From Jaltomata sinuosa (lineage: Eukaryota; Streptophyta; Magnoliopsida; Solanales; Solanaceae): a DNA stretch of 64,000 nucleotides. The DNA is taken from the NCBI GenBank assembly GCA_003996215.1, contig QJPP01000027.1, positions 682,001 through 746,000 of the forward strand, written 5' to 3'. The notes below the pieces were generated by a model. The model saw only the letters and a list, made by a program, of their open reading frames with translations, had not been told where the DNA came from and made no database searches. This document shows positions 23,297 through 35,677 of this stretch, in pieces (position 1 is the stretch's first letter; each line of letters begins with the position of its first letter). The position numbers and the translations under genes were made by a program.

Positions 23297-24740
23297 TAAT
23301 GATCCTTAAAGTCGTTTTACGATTATTTTTTTCTGTTTGACCCTCTCCGTAGCATTAAAATGATGTTTTGACTTGCGGAGGTGAGTGACATGATTCCTGA
23401 GCTGATCAGATGTGTTCCAGAGAAGTTTTCTGTTTTGGAAGTTTCGAACTTTAGAAGTTTGACCAAAGTCAACATTCGAGGTTGACGAGGTCGAATCTGA
23501 GTTTTGATGATTTCACTAGGTCCAAAGGATGGTTTATGACCTAGTTGAAGGTTTGACATGATTCTCGAGGCTTTTGGGGGTGGTTTGGTCATTTAATTGG
23601 ATTTTAATTATTTTTTTTATATTTTGAGTTGACCACGATCAATATTTGGTCAAGAAGATTCCAGAATAGTGATTTGATGATTCCAACAGGTCCGAAATGT
23701 ATGTCATGATCGATTTGCACTATTGATTTATGTTTGTGAGTTTTCAAACGACTTTTCAGGGTCCGTTCTGAGAAATGGTTGAACTTGGTTTTTACTGATT
23801 TCTGGTGTTTGGGTGCACCCTTCTTCGCGATCGCTAGGGGTTCCATCGCGTTCATGATGAAGGACCTAATGGTCCTCCGCGATCATGAGACCCCCATCAC
23901 ATTCGCAAAGTAGAAGTGGGTCTAGGTCACTATTGCTCTTCATGATCACGAGGGTGAGGGCTATGATCGTGAAACTTTGGTTTGGGTCGGTTCACGATCT
24001 CGATAGGGTCTCCCCGATCATGGTTAAGGATTCATCCGGGACATATTTAAATCTCCATTTTTGAATTTATGCTTTTAAATTCAATTTTGGAGTTTTGGAG
24101 CGCATGTAGAGGTAATTTTTGCGGGGTTTTTGAAGATTCTTCGGGGGGGGGGGTAGTTTTCTAACCCACGTTTTGATAATTTCCCATTGATTTATCTGTT
24201 ATTTCATCAAATTACCGTATATAAGAAATGAATTTTTGGGACTTTTCTCCAAGATTTAAGAGATTGTAAATTGAGGATTTAAGGTTTGATTTGTGCTCTG
24301 TTTTTGATGAAATTTCATATTTGAATTCCTTATCTTATGGATAAAATGCTTTCGAAAGAATTTCTAGTTTTGTTGCCAGATTACGAGTGTTGAACTTTTT
24401 ACCCAAAATTGACCTAAACTTTTATGTTGAGATATGGTTATCAATGGACTCGTATTCACATATAAAATATGTTTTCGATAGATTGAGAGCGTTCTGAGGT
24501 CACTCAAAATGGGAAGGCTGCGGTGTGACTGTTGCTGACTTGCGGTTCGGCTTCAAAGTAGGTTATGACTTACTCTTTCTCAAACTTATCTTTGGTGGAA
24601 GCTTATTGTGTAAATTATGTTATGGGTTTGATGGAATATTAGGTTGAAGTAATTATAGCAATGACTTGATAATATGACACCAAAATTGGAGTTTTGCCGA
24701 TAACGACTTGAGATTGCAAAAGACTATATCGTACCTTATG
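23297..24740 (+). repeat. Partial gypsy LTR G
   Basis: Begins TGTAATGATCCTTAAAG directly after GTGGATGA, as the LTRs of element B do (GTGGATGATGTAACGACC at 52084). The first bases and the overall style are those of a Ty3 LTR. It contains a GC-rich island at 23810-24010. No primer site or clear end was found; it runs into the LTR of D somewhere between 24600 and 24800. The right edge is approximate. Confidence 0.5.
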
Positions 24741-25588
24741 TTATTCATTGTTTCCTTCCATCATTACTCGATGATGGATTAATTTTCCATGATGGGCATG
24801 ACATGAAAAGTAAATAAGTTTCTAAATCATAGAATCATGGAATTTATACTGAAAAAATGTTATTTTGGGCATACGGGTGAAAGAAACACTTACAGAGTAC
24901 TCACATACTTGATTGTTGAGGAACCTCGAACTAGAACTGAAGATTGAAAGCTTGAGGAAGAACCCTAGGTATGGATCTTGAGAGCGTTCTTTTCTTTTTG
25001 ACTTAAGGTTTGTAATCATGAGAATGAATAATAATATGACTGATTGGCCTCTAATTTCACCTAATTGAGGTTAAAACATGGGAAAAAAGCTTAGAGGTAA
25101 GAAAAGGACTACATTGCCCTGACTTAAGAAATAAAAAGGTGCAGAAATTCCCGTCGGATGGGTCACTTCACAGCTCATGCAAAGTTCCACCATTCGTGGA
25201 ATGAGCCGTCGATTCGAGGCAGGCTTGACTAACCTTCTGGGTCGATTTGACAATAGACTCCATGGTTCATAGTCTACTCCAGGGACCGTGTTCTGAGTCA
25301 TAATCTACGGAAAATCTTGTCAGCCTCACTGGTCCAATCCCACGATTTACCCTATGGCTCGTGGATTATCCCATAGGCAGTAGGTCGAGTCGTTGACTTT
25401 GAATGAGCTGCCAGGGTTACTGGCTTGGTTCCATAGTTCAGTCCATAAGTTGTGGTCCAGACCATAAACCGTGGGACTTGGAAACTGGGGAAAATTTTCA
25501 GATTTTGTTTACACTTTTTGTACAACAGCTTACCTACTTCAAGAACAAACCGTACAAGTCTAAGTCAAGATTTCTTTTTGGTGTTACA
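24740..25588 (-). repeat. 3' LTR of gypsy D (partial)
   Basis: The minus strand starts TGTAACACCAAAAAG at 25588, right after the pol-end motif CATTCGAGGACGAATAATCC. It carries a GC-rich motif island at 25140-25490, and then TTTCACCCGTATGCCCAAA, matching the LTRs of C and F in style. The left end is not resolved where it meets LTR G. Confidence 0.6.
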
Positions 25589-25810
25589 ATATCTCTCCTT
25601 TGGGATTATTCGTCCTCGAATGAAAACTGAGGCTATACTGAAATAAAAGAGATACTAATGCTGCATGACTGGTTTCTGAAACTGAATAACTAGCATTGAA
25701 ACTGGTCTCAATTAAGAGTAGGGGCTTAGCTGAAACTCATGGAACATGAACGCATACGCAGAGATCGCAAGTAACTGAACAGAATATGAAATTGAAAGAA
25801 GTGACTATAT

Positions 25811-26453
25811 GAGGAAGACTATTACCTCAAACTGCCTTGGTGCTAGGAGAGAATAGTTTAAGGTACTTGGTCATCATATCTGCTTCTGCTTCCCAAGTAG
25901 CTCCCTCGATCAACTGATTTTGCCATAGGACCTTACCGATGCGACTTCCTTATTCCTCAACTTGTGGACCTGCCTATCAAGTATCTCCTCTAGCACCTCC
26001 TTATACGAAAGACTATCCTTCCCACCAATACTCTCCAGGGAACAACCAGTGCTGGATCACCAATGTATTTCTTCAACAATGAAACATGGAATACTGGGTG
26101 CACTGCCTCCAACTCTGCGAACACCTCTAACTCATATGCCAAATTATATTGCCAATTCGCTTCAAAATTCTATAGAGACTAACATACCGAGGACTAAGCT
26201 TCCCCTTCTTACCGAATCTCATCACTCCTTTCATGGGAAAAACTTTCAAAATCACTGAATCATCAATTATAAACTCAAGATCCCTTTTCTTCACATCTGA
26301 ATAAGATTTCTGACGACTCTGAGTAGTCTTCAATCTTTTCCTAATTATCTAAACTTCGTCCATAGTCTCATGAACTAAATCTAGCCCTATCAATGTAGCT
26401 TCATCTACCTCAAACCAGCCAATAGGAGATTTACATCTCCGCCCATAAAGTGC
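25811..26453 (-). pseudogene. Integrase C-terminus and chromodomain tail of D (left part)
   Basis: Same family as the tail of G1. The minus strand reads QSRQKSYSDVKKRDLEF, VFPMKGVMRFGKKGKLSPRYV, RILKRIGNIIWHM (a frameshift sits in VAYEL), then degenerate chromodomain text. The right boundary is the insertion point of the CACTA element: the codon series for ALYGRR breaks at 26453 and resumes at 56456-56470, sharing the 3-bp duplication TGC. Confidence 0.85.
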
Positions 26454-26770
26454 CACTACTAAAAAAAAAAGCTAAAAAGAGACGGCCAAAAGGGACGCTA
26501 TCCATCGTTTTTTTGGCCAAAAGCGATGAAAAAATGATGAACTCACTTCCATGGGAAAGTGGCCAGTCGCTTTTCCAAAAGCGACGGACAACGTCGCAAA
26601 CTAAAAAGCGACGAGCTTTTTTTTTTCTTTCTAGAAAAGCGATGTTGTCCGTCGCTTTGTTCTTGAACTTAAAAAATAAAGCGATGGACAACGTCGCTTT
26701 TTCTGGATTTTTTTTAAAAGTTCCATAAAAGCGACGGACAAAAGAGACTCTGTCCGTCGCTTTTCTGCAT
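26454..26770. repeat. Left subterminal repeats of the CACTA element
   Basis: Repeated GCGACGGAC and its inverse GTCCGTCGC, several copies in both orientations, separated by A/T runs. In CACTA elements such subterminal repeats bind the transposase. The frames open here on both strands (26431-26728) follow from the palindromic repeats and are not genes. Confidence 0.85.
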
Positions 26771-28814
26771 TTTTTTCAGCTGCAAAAATTTGCATTTTCA
26801 ATATGCACCACCTGCCATTTACAAAACTAATTCAAAACAACCCAAGTCAGCACTAATTGCTGCCACAACATTCATAATAAGATTAAATCATAACAAGAAA
26901 CTAAATACGAAGTAATAATATCACTAAACACATAAAAGGTCCACCAAAAGGACCTATAAAACATTCAATAACTTAAAAAAGTGTCAAAATATGTCAAAAT
27001 GTCAAAAAGTATAGGGAAATGATAGCAAGCATTAACCTAAACTAAGGTTCACAAAGACTAACCTAAAGTAGCAAGCTATTCAAGGTTCACAAATTAACAT
27101 TAATGTAATAAACTAACAATTAACTTAAAAAAGAACCTATATAATTCAAGTACCTGATTCAAGAACCTATATAATTCAAGTTTAAAAAAGAACCTAAAGT
27201 TGAAAACTTCTTAACCCAAAACTAACAATTTAAACTAACAAACTTAACTTAAAAAAACTAAGATTCAAGAACCTAATTCAAGAAGTTAAAGTTGAAAACT
27301 AATTCAGCATTCTAAAACAAAACCCAAAACTAATTCAAGAATCTATTTCAAATTCGAAGTTCTCAAATTTAAATTAATAATCTAATTAAAGAACCTAATT
27401 CCAAATTCAAATACCTAGCTAATTTAAAAACCTATATAATTCAAGTTCAAAAAAGAACCTAAAGTTGAAAACTTCTTAACCCAAAACTAAAAATTTAAAC
27501 TAACAAACTTAACTTAAAAAAGCTTAACTTAAAAAAACTAAGATTCAAGAACCTAATTCAAGAAGTTAAAGTTGAGAACTAATTCAACATTCTAAAATAA
27601 AACTCAAAACTAATTCAAGAACCTATTTCAAATTCAAAATTCTCAAATTCAAGTTAATAATCTAATTCAAGAACCTAATTCCAAATTCAAGTACCTAGCT
27701 AATTCAAGAACCTATATAATTCAAGTTAAAAAAAGAACCTAAAGTTGAAAACTTCTTAACCCAAAACTAACAATTTAAACTAACAAACTTAACTTAAAAA
27801 ACCTTAACTTAAATAAATTAAAATTCAAGAACCTAATTCATGTTAATAATCTAATTCAAGAACATAATTCAAAATTCAAGTTCCAAATCCTAATTCTAAA
27901 TGCTAGTACCTAATTCAAAGTTCCTCATTTTCTTAACAATAACACTTACATATAAATATTCACATAACTCACAAGACTAAACTAAACTAATTAAGGTTCA
28001 CAAGTCTATCCTAAATTAACAAGCATTATTCAAGGTTCACAAAAAAGAACCTAAAGTTGAAAACTAATTCAAGAATATAAAAACTAAACCCAAAACTAAT
28101 TCAATAACCTATTTCAAATTCAAAGTTCCCAAATTCAAGTTATAATCTAATTCAAGTTATAATCTAATTCAAGAACCTAATTCAAAATTCAAGTTCCAAA
28201 TCCTAATTCAAAATTCAAGTACCTAATTCAAGAACCTAATTTCAAATTCAAGTTTCAAATTCTAATTTCAAATTCAAGTACCTAATTCAAAGTTCCTCAT
28301 TTTCTTAACAACAACACTTATATACAAATATTCACATAACTCACAAGACTAACCTAAACTAATTAAGGTTCACAAGACTATCCTAACTAACAAGCATTAT
28401 TCAAGGTTCACAAAAAAAAACCTAAAGTAGAAAACTAATTCAAGAGAATAAAAACTAAACCCAAAACTAATTTAAAAACCTATTTCAAATTCAAAGTTCC
28501 CAAATTCAAGTTATAATCTAATTCAAGAACCTAATTCCAAATTCAAGTTCCAAATCCTAATTCCAAATTCAAGTACCTAATTCAAGAACTTAATTCCAAA
28601 TTCAAGTTCCAAATTCTAATTCCAAATTCAAGTACCTAATTCAAAGTTCCTCATTTTCTTAACAATAACACTTACATACAAATATTCACATAACTCACAA
28701 GACTAACCTAAACTAATTAAAGTTCACAAGACTATCCTAAACTAACAAGCATTATTCAAGGTTCACAAAAAAGAACCTAAATTTAAAAACTAATGTAAGA
28801 TTATAAAAACTAAA
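26771..28814. repeat. AT-rich tandem repeats, left half of the CACTA core
   Basis: Short words such as AATTCAAGAACCTAATTC and CCAAATTCAAGTACC recur throughout. Two higher-order units are visible. One of about 270-280 bp carries GAACCTATATAATTCAAG (near 27163, 27429, 27710). One of about 355-372 bp begins TTCCTCATTTTCTTAAC (27921, 28293, 28647). The second series continues at 54653 when gypsy B is removed. Gene-free. Confidence 0.85.
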
Positions 28815-28994
28815 TGTAACAACCCTCTAAGTCATTTTGTGAATTTTACTTATTTTTCCGGTTTTAACCCTCCTCGTAAAATTTATATGTGGTTTATAAC
28901 TTGTGGGGATGGATAGTATGGACCTCGAGGTATTCGAGAGTGACTTAAGTCATTATTTGGAATCTTTAGTTTTAAGAAAGTTAAGTTTGATCAT
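28815..28994 (+). repeat. 5' LTR of gypsy B, first part
   Basis: Begins TGTAACAACCCTCTAAG and matches the start of the 3' LTR at 52093 for 180 bp, up to TTTGATCAT. There it is broken by the copia element. The remainder of this LTR resumes at 39135. Confidence 0.9.
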
Positions 28995-29910
28995 TGAGAG
29001 AGGGAACTACTAGTGACAGGGGGAACTGGTGAAAGGAAACTGGGGAACTGAATGAGATCCTTGAGAGTGTAGTTTGTCATCATCAAAAAGGGAGAAATTG
29101 TTAGGTTATGATACGTATGTGGTATTTTGATGATTGACAACTAATCACCAGAAATCTGGTACTAGTTTACTAGTCAGCAGGAACAAGTTGATAGTACAAG
29201 TCGCTTTTAAAGACAGTTGTATTGTACCACCATGCGTCAGTGCTACTGTTGGTCCATTCTAGTGTCCAATAGAAACTATCCAAGGTTTTCCCTCCAACAT
29301 GGTCTCATATATATTGATCCTTACTTGGAGGAAAACCTAGTTCTTGCAATTGATTAAAAGGACACTTCCTCTTGATAGCAAAAGCCACCAGAAGCTTCAC
29401 TCAACAACAAAGACTCATCCACCGAAGAACTAGTTGCTTAATCATGAAAATGTATTTAGTTCTAGGTTGATTGTTTGTATTTGTTAGCTCTTAACATTGT
29501 AAACTCACTCCTCTTCAAGAGGCTTGTGTTAGTGGTTTTCTATCTATTCTCTCATCAGGTAGATTGGAGTTTGTATGCTAGAGTTAACTGCAGTAACACA
29601 TAATAGAGTTATTGTGGTGTGTTCTTGCAATAGAGTTATTGTAAGTTAGAGGAATTAAGAGTTTAATTCCTAGATTGTAATAAGTTGTAATTTGAAGGTT
29701 GCTCAGGTTTTAGTAAAGTTGGTTGGCTGAAATCCTACGAGGTAGGTCGTGGTTTTACTCCCTTGAGCAAGGAGGTTTTCACGTAAACATCTTATCTAAT
29801 TTACTTTACTGCTTTCCTGCTGTTTGTGTTGATTGTGTTCTTGTTCAGTATATGAGGACCAAGTGAGGAACCTGGTTCCTAGATTGGTAAGTGGGTCATA
29901 AAAACCTTCA
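28995..29910 (+). repeat. 5' LTR of the Sirevirus-like element
   Basis: Begins TGAGAGAGGGAACTACTAG and ends AAAAACCTTCA, just before the primer site. The start is set by comparison with the 3' LTR, which begins at 38221 right after a purine-rich tract. A start at the internal TGTTAGGTTATG was considered, but the upstream 100 bp is present in both copies. Confidence 0.85.
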
Positions 29911-29912
29911 AT

Positions 29913-29924
29913 TGGTATCAGAGC
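29913..29924 (+). other. Primer-binding site of the Sirevirus-like element
   Basis: TGGTATCAGAGC, a perfect 12-base match to the initiator tRNA-Met type, two bases after the 5' LTR. Confidence 0.9.
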
Positions 29925-29968
29925 AGGTATCTCCTAAAAGGTTAACACCTAGGAAGAATCCTTCTACG

Positions 29969-31927
29969 ATGGCTGCTCCACCCAATCTCGAGGAAGGACA
30001 ATCAACCACAAGACCACCAAGGTTCAATGGAGAGTACTATGGTTGATGGAAAACGAGAATGCACGACTTTATTATGGCTGACGACACTGAACTATGGGAT
30101 GTTATCTGTGATGGACGATACATTCCCATGAAAACTGTGACTGAAGGAGAGATCACGAGAACAGTTGCAAAGACCAGAAAAGGAGTATAATGATACGGAC
30201 CGCAAACTTGTGGAGAAAAATTACAAGGCCAAGAAACTCTTGGTGTGTGGAATAGGTCCGGACGAGTATAACCAAATTTCAGCGTGGGAAACTGCCAAAG
30301 AAATTTTGGAGGCTCTTCAAACAGCCCATGAGGGAATAACTCAAGTCAAACAATCTAAAATTGACATGCTTACCACTCAATATGAACTTTTTAGGATGAA
30401 AGAAGGTGAATCAATCCAAGATATGCACACCTAGTTTGCCTCAATCATGAATGAGTTGCACTGTTTGGGTGAAATTATTCCAACCTATAAGAAGGTCAGA
30501 AAGATTCTCAGTGTCCTCCCTGAGACTTGGGTAAGTAAAGTAGATGCCATTACTGAAGCCAAATATTTACTTGTTCTGACCATGGACGAGTTAATTGGCA
30601 ACCTGAAGACATATGAACTCATGAAACAACAAAATTTGGAAAGAAAGGAGCCAAAGAAGGAGAAAAGCTTGGTTCTCAAGGCTGCTAAAAGTGACTCTAG
30701 TGAAGATGACACAGACATGGCTGATATCACGAGAAGATTCCAGAAAATGGTGATGAGAAATAGAAGATTTCCAAAAAAGGGAACCACCAGCAAATTCACC
30801 AGAGGGAATGATTGTTGTCATAAATGTGGAAAGCCTGGACACTTCATTAAAGTCTGTCCTCTTCACAAGAAAGAGTACAGGGAGCACAACAAAAACAATC
30901 CTGAGAAAGGCAACAGAAGGAACCTGGTCTCTGATAAGGACAAAAGAAAAAAAGTTGCGGATAAGTTTGTCAAACAAGCATTGGTGGTCTGGGGAGATAA
31001 TACCAGTGAATCAGAAGAAGAGAACAGTCATGCTGATGCCTCTCTGCTTGCTTTTGAAGATGATCACTCACCTTTCAGCTCCCTCTTCTCCCTAATGGCT
31101 CAATCTGATGATGAAGAACTTGATGAGGTAAGCTTCCGAGAAGTCCAAGAAAATTTGAAATATTACTCTAGAAAAGAATTAAGGTCTCTTGCAAATGTGC
31201 TAATTGATGCTTATTACAATATGATTAATGAAAAGGAGTCCTTAATTGATAGTCTTTCTGAAACTGAAGCTGAAAAAATGTCTCTAGTCGACAGAGTGTC
31301 CCTTCTAGAGTCAGAAATTAGCAAAGTGTCCACTGACTATGAGAATCTAAAACAAAGCTCTCAAGAATCTGGTTCTAAAGGAAAGAAAATAGGGAGTGAT
31401 ATTCAATTTGATATTGAAAAAGAGATAAGGAAAGTCAATCTAGATCTCAGTCTATCACTTGAGAGAAACAAGGAACTGCAGGAGAGACTGAACAGAACCA
31501 AGGCTGAACTTGAAAAGTCTCTTCGATGGACTCAGTCCTCAGAGGTTCTGGCTAATGTAAATACTTTGCACTTCAGCTCAAGGGAAGGGATTGGGATTAG
31601 AAAGAATAGTGCTCCTTACAATCCACACAACAAGTATGTCTCAAATCTTGACAACTGGTTGTGTACTTACTGTGGAAACAATGGACACTATAAAGATAGC
31701 TGCCAGGCAAGAATCACTTCTAAAAGAAGAAATCACCAATTTGTAAAAGACAAGATCAACACTAAAGAACCTGGTCCTATCTTGAAGAAACCTGGTCCCA
31801 CCCTGAAGAAACCTTGTCCTACTGTGAAGAAATATCATTTGCCTGCTTGGACTAAAAGAAACTTAATTCATCCCTTTACCAGCTCCAGGGGACTCAAACT
31901 TGTTTGGGTTACTAAATTTAACAAATG
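29969..31927 (+). pseudogene. Copia gag with two CCHC zinc knuckles
   Basis: The start codon at 29969 begins MAAPPNLEEG. About 25 codons on, a TGA replaces the usual Trp in FNG..YYGWWK. A shifted frame covers 30165-30434 (KLVEKNYKAKKLLVCGIGPDEYNQ), then the long frame 30447-31928 follows (493 residues). In the long frame a first zinc knuckle CHKCGKPGHFIKVC lies at residues 124-137, a helical charged region likely to form a coiled coil at about 230-360, and a second knuckle CTYCGNNGHYKDSC at 406-419. Pro/Lys-rich repeats (PGPILKK, PGPTLKK) and WVTKFNK close the frame. Gag would build the particle and package RNA. Confidence 0.85.
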
Positions 31928-33500
31928 ACTCTGTTTGTAGGTAAGAGTGAGAGAAGGTAGACAAAAATGGTTTATGGACAGTGGCTGCTCCAAGCATATA
32001 ACAGGTAATATGGAAGATTTTCTCTCACTCAAAGCCTTACAAGGAGGAAGTGTGTCCTTCGGAGATGGAAACAAAGGATATATTCTTGGAGTCGGAAAAA
32101 ATTGGAGATCTCTTGCTCATGTAATAAAAATGTTTACTATATAAATGGGTTAAAGTACAACCAACTAAGCGTGTCTCAGATATGTGGCAAAGAGAATGAA
32201 GTAAATTTTCTTTCTGCCTCATGCACTGTGACAAATCTGGAAACTGGAGAAGTAGTGCTAATAGCCAAAAGATTCAAAAATGTTTATGTAGCTGATCTGA
32301 ACTCTATCCATGGCGTGGACTTGACATGCCTCAGTGCCGTGAATGATGATGTTGTCCTTTGGCACAGAAGACTTGGTCATGTCAGTTCGTCTCTTTTGAA
32401 CAAGCTAGTCTCAAAGAACCTGGTCTGAGGTCTTCCAAAGGTAAAATTTACAGACATCAAACTGTGTGATGCATGTGTAAAAGGAAATCAAGTTCGCTCT
32501 TCTTTCAAACCCAAGAAGGCTCTTAGAACAACTCGACCACTTGATATCCTTCACATGGATTTATATAGTCCAATGAAGGTTCCTAGCCAGGCTGGAAAGA
32601 AGTACATGTTTGTCATTGTCGATGATTTTTCAAGGTTCAACTGGACCTTATTTTTGAGAAGCAAAGATGAGACTTTTCGTGTATTTGGTGGCCTTTGCAA
32701 AGCAGATCCAAGTGAAGCTTGGAAACAAAATCATCAGCATCAGATCGAATCACGGTACTGAGTTCAAAAATACAGCTGAGCATGGGATAAGTCACAATTT
32801 TTCTGCTCCCCGAACACCTCAACAAAATGGTGTTGTGGAGAGGAAAAATAGAACTCTTGAAGATATAGCCGGGGCAATGCTTATTGAAAGTGAAGTGTGT
32901 AAGAGTTTCTGGGCAGAAGTTGTTAACACAACTTGCTATGTGATGAACAGGTGCCTAATCAGGTCTCTTCTAGAGAAGACCCCATATGAGCTGCTGAATA
33001 GAAAGAAACCGAAGTTATTATATCTCAGAACTTTTGGGTGCAAGTGCTTTGTGCTTAACAATGGCAAAGAAGCATTAGGAAAGTTCAACCCTAGAAGTGA
33101 TAAAGATATATTTCTGGGCTAGTCATCTCAAAGCAAGGCCTACAGTCTTCAATAAAAGGACTCAATGTATGGAAGAAAGTGTGCATGTAATATTTGACAA
33201 GATGAATGTAATTGGAGATGCAAAAGATCTGAAGGAACCTGAAATAGAGGAATTGTTGCTGTAAACACCCAGAGAGAATCCAAATGGGACTGAAAAGGAG
33301 TTAAAGCAAAAGGAAAAAGATGATGATGATTAACAAATTGATCCAAGAACATCTTCCTCTTGTGAATCTATTTCTGATGAAAACTAATAGGAGAATGCAA
33401 GTGAAACTGCAACACAAGTTCCTGATCAAGAAATTGCACAGGCAGAGGCACCTGGTCTTGAGCTGAATCATCCTAGAATACAAGTCTCAAACTGGAAGCA
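31928..33500 (+). pseudogene. Copia protease and integrase, broken
   Basis: The protease active site is intact: KWFMDSGCSKHITGN with Asp at 31977. The GAG-pre-integrase zinc region reads LWHRRLGHVSS (about 32360-32395) and CDACVKGNQ. The integrase core starts with LHMDLYSPMKVPSQAGKKY (first Asp kept). The second catalytic motif reads IRSNHGTEFKN at about 32740, so the Asp expected in SDHGTEF is Asn (codon AAT, 32748-32750). The third motif PQQNGVVERKNRTL keeps its Glu. Stops and frameshifts at about 32140, 32430, 32670 and 33120 break the frame. Confidence 0.85.
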
Positions 33501-33599
33501 TAGGAGGTATCACCCCCTGGACAACCTGGTCTCTCCTTTGGAGTCTGGAATGCACACACGATCGCAGTCCAAAGGAATGTTTACATTCACAGCCTTTCT

Positions 33600-35136
33600 A
33601 TCTCAGATCAAGCTAAAGAATATAAAAGAAGCACTGCTAGATGCTAATTGGATCATCTCCATGCAAGAAGAACTCCACCAATTTGAAAGATATAAGGTAT
33701 GGCATCTGGTTCCTTAACCTTCAGACAGAACCATTATAGGGACCAGATGGGCGTTCAGAAACAAATTGGATGAGCTTGGAAACACTGTCATAAACAAGGC
33801 AAGGCTGGTTGTGCAAGGATACAATCAAGAGAAAGGGATAGATTATGATGAAACATTTGTTCTGGTTGCTAAAATGGAGGCCATTAGAATTCTCATTGCC
33901 TTTGCTTCATATATGGAGTTCAAGCTATTCCAAATGGAAGTGAAAAGTGCCTTCTTGAATGGGTATCTAAAGGAGGAAGTTTATGTTAAGCAACCTCCAG
34001 TCTTTGAAGATCATGAGTGTCCAGATCATGTGTCTAGACTTGACAAAGCATTATATGGATTAAAGAAAGCTCCCATAGCTTGGTATGAAAGATTGTCAAA
34101 ATTTCTTCTTGACAATGGCTTCAAAAGAGGAAAAATTGGTAATACGCTTTTCTTGAAAACACGAGGGAGGAATCTGTTGATAGTTCAAGTTTATGTCGAT
34201 GACATAATATTTGGTGCCACTCTTGACTCCTTGTGTGAAGAATTTGCTGCATTAATGAGAAGTGAGTTTGAAATGAGCACGATGGGAGAGCTCAACTTCT
34301 TTCTAGGACTTCAAGTCAAGCAACTAGCTCATGGTACCTCCCTGTGTCAACAAAAGTGCATTCATGAGCTTCTGAAAAGATTTAAGATGGAAGATGCCAA
34401 ACCTATTGATACTCCAATAGGTACCACTATTAGACTTGACATGGACGAACCTGGTCCCTCTGTGAATGAGACAATGTATAGAGGAATCATTGGGTCCTTG
34501 CTATACTTGACAGCCAGTAGGCCAGACATTGTCTTCAGTGTAGGAATGTGCACCAGCTTCCAATCTTGTCCTAAGGAATCTCACCTGAAGGCTGCCAAAT
34601 GTATTCTGCGCTACTTGAAAGGAACAACTAATCTTGTTCTCTTCTATCCTTCAAGAGATAATTTTGATCTGATAGGCTATGACAATGCAGATTATACTGG
34701 GTTCCTTGTTGATCGAAAGAGTACCTCAGGAATTGAACACTTTCTTGGATCGTCCTTGATTTCATGGGGTACTAGGAAATAGAACTTAGTGGCTCTCTCC
34801 ACTCCTGAAGCAGAATATATAGCTGCAGCCTCATGTTGTGCTCAACTGCTATGGATAAAGCAACAACTTGATGATTTTAGATTGATGACTGACTGCATTC
34901 CTTTGCTATGTGACAATACCAGTGCCCTGAATATGGCAAAGAATCTAGTACATCATAAAAGGACTAAGCACATTGACATCAGACATCATTTCCTACGAGA
35001 CAATGTTGACAAGAAACTGATATCTATGGAATATTGTGGAACAGAGGACCAGATCGTTGATATCTTCACAAAAGTGCTTAGTAGAGAGTATTTTGAGCAG
35101 AATCAAACCAGGCTGGGATTATTGAAGTTGCACTAA
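33600..35136 (+). pseudogene. Copia reverse transcriptase and RNase H
   Basis: The open frame 33766-34782 covers most of reverse transcriptase: ARLVVQGYNQEKGIDYDETF, then motif A as FQMEVKSAFLNG (the usual Asp of MDVKSAFL is Glu, codon at 33937), LDKALYGLKKAP, the active-site YVDD at 34192-34203, ELNFFLGLQV and RPDIVFSVG. RNase H begins near 34650 with DNADYTGFLVDRKSTSG and continues after a TAG (34780, from a Gln-type codon) with ALSTPEAEYIAAASC and CDNTSALNMAKN to the stop at 35136. Motif A loss and the stop make it inactive. Confidence 0.88.
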
Positions 35137-35677
35137 TCTTTTTCTCTCCAAATTGGTTATGAAAAGTCACTAGGTATATGAGGAGGAATTCTAAAGGTGG
35201 TGTCTAACTCAGTCTCATACCCTTGAAGGTATACATACACGGTGAGTTCATATATGAATAAGGACAAGAAGCTATTTCAAGATGTGTGGCACCAATTGGA
35301 GGACCTGGTCTCCATATGCAGGTTAGTATTTTATTCCATTTGTTGAAATAATGCTAAGTGCTCTAAAAATGCCATGTCATTTCCTTTTTCATCACTCTAT
35401 TTCTCGCCTTCCACCAAACGATATCGCATTGAGAATGAGACTCTCTCACTTTCCAATGTGACACGTTCTCCGGCTAAATCAATCCCTATCATTCATTACC
35501 TTCTTTCTCTCTATCTCTCTCTCTTTTTATTTTCAAAACCCGGTCTGTCTTCCCAAGAACTCATCCTTAAAAGACCTGTGTGATTCAGTTCTTCGCACAA
35601 GTTTCCCCCTTTATGAACAAGCCTCATACGATTGTTCTGGGTATCCCTAATCTACATTTTCTTAGTTTTTAAAAAAA
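35137..35677 (+). other. Spacer between pol and the extra ORF
   Basis: 540 bp with no recognised domain. A TTTTCTTTCTCTCTAT-rich stretch at 35500-35530 precedes the downstream ORF. It could hold a leader or splice site for a subgenomic transcript, as proposed for Sirevirus env-like genes; nothing in the sequence proves this. Confidence 0.4.

Noticed and set aside
26431..26728. Opposed 86- and 92-codon frames
   Set aside because: Produced by the palindromic GCGACGGAC subterminal repeats of the CACTA element; they are open on both strands for that reason.
26771..28814. Regularly spaced repeats, considered as a CRISPR-like array
   Set aside because: The spacers are themselves repeats, units vary in length, the context is a plant transposon, and no cas genes are present.
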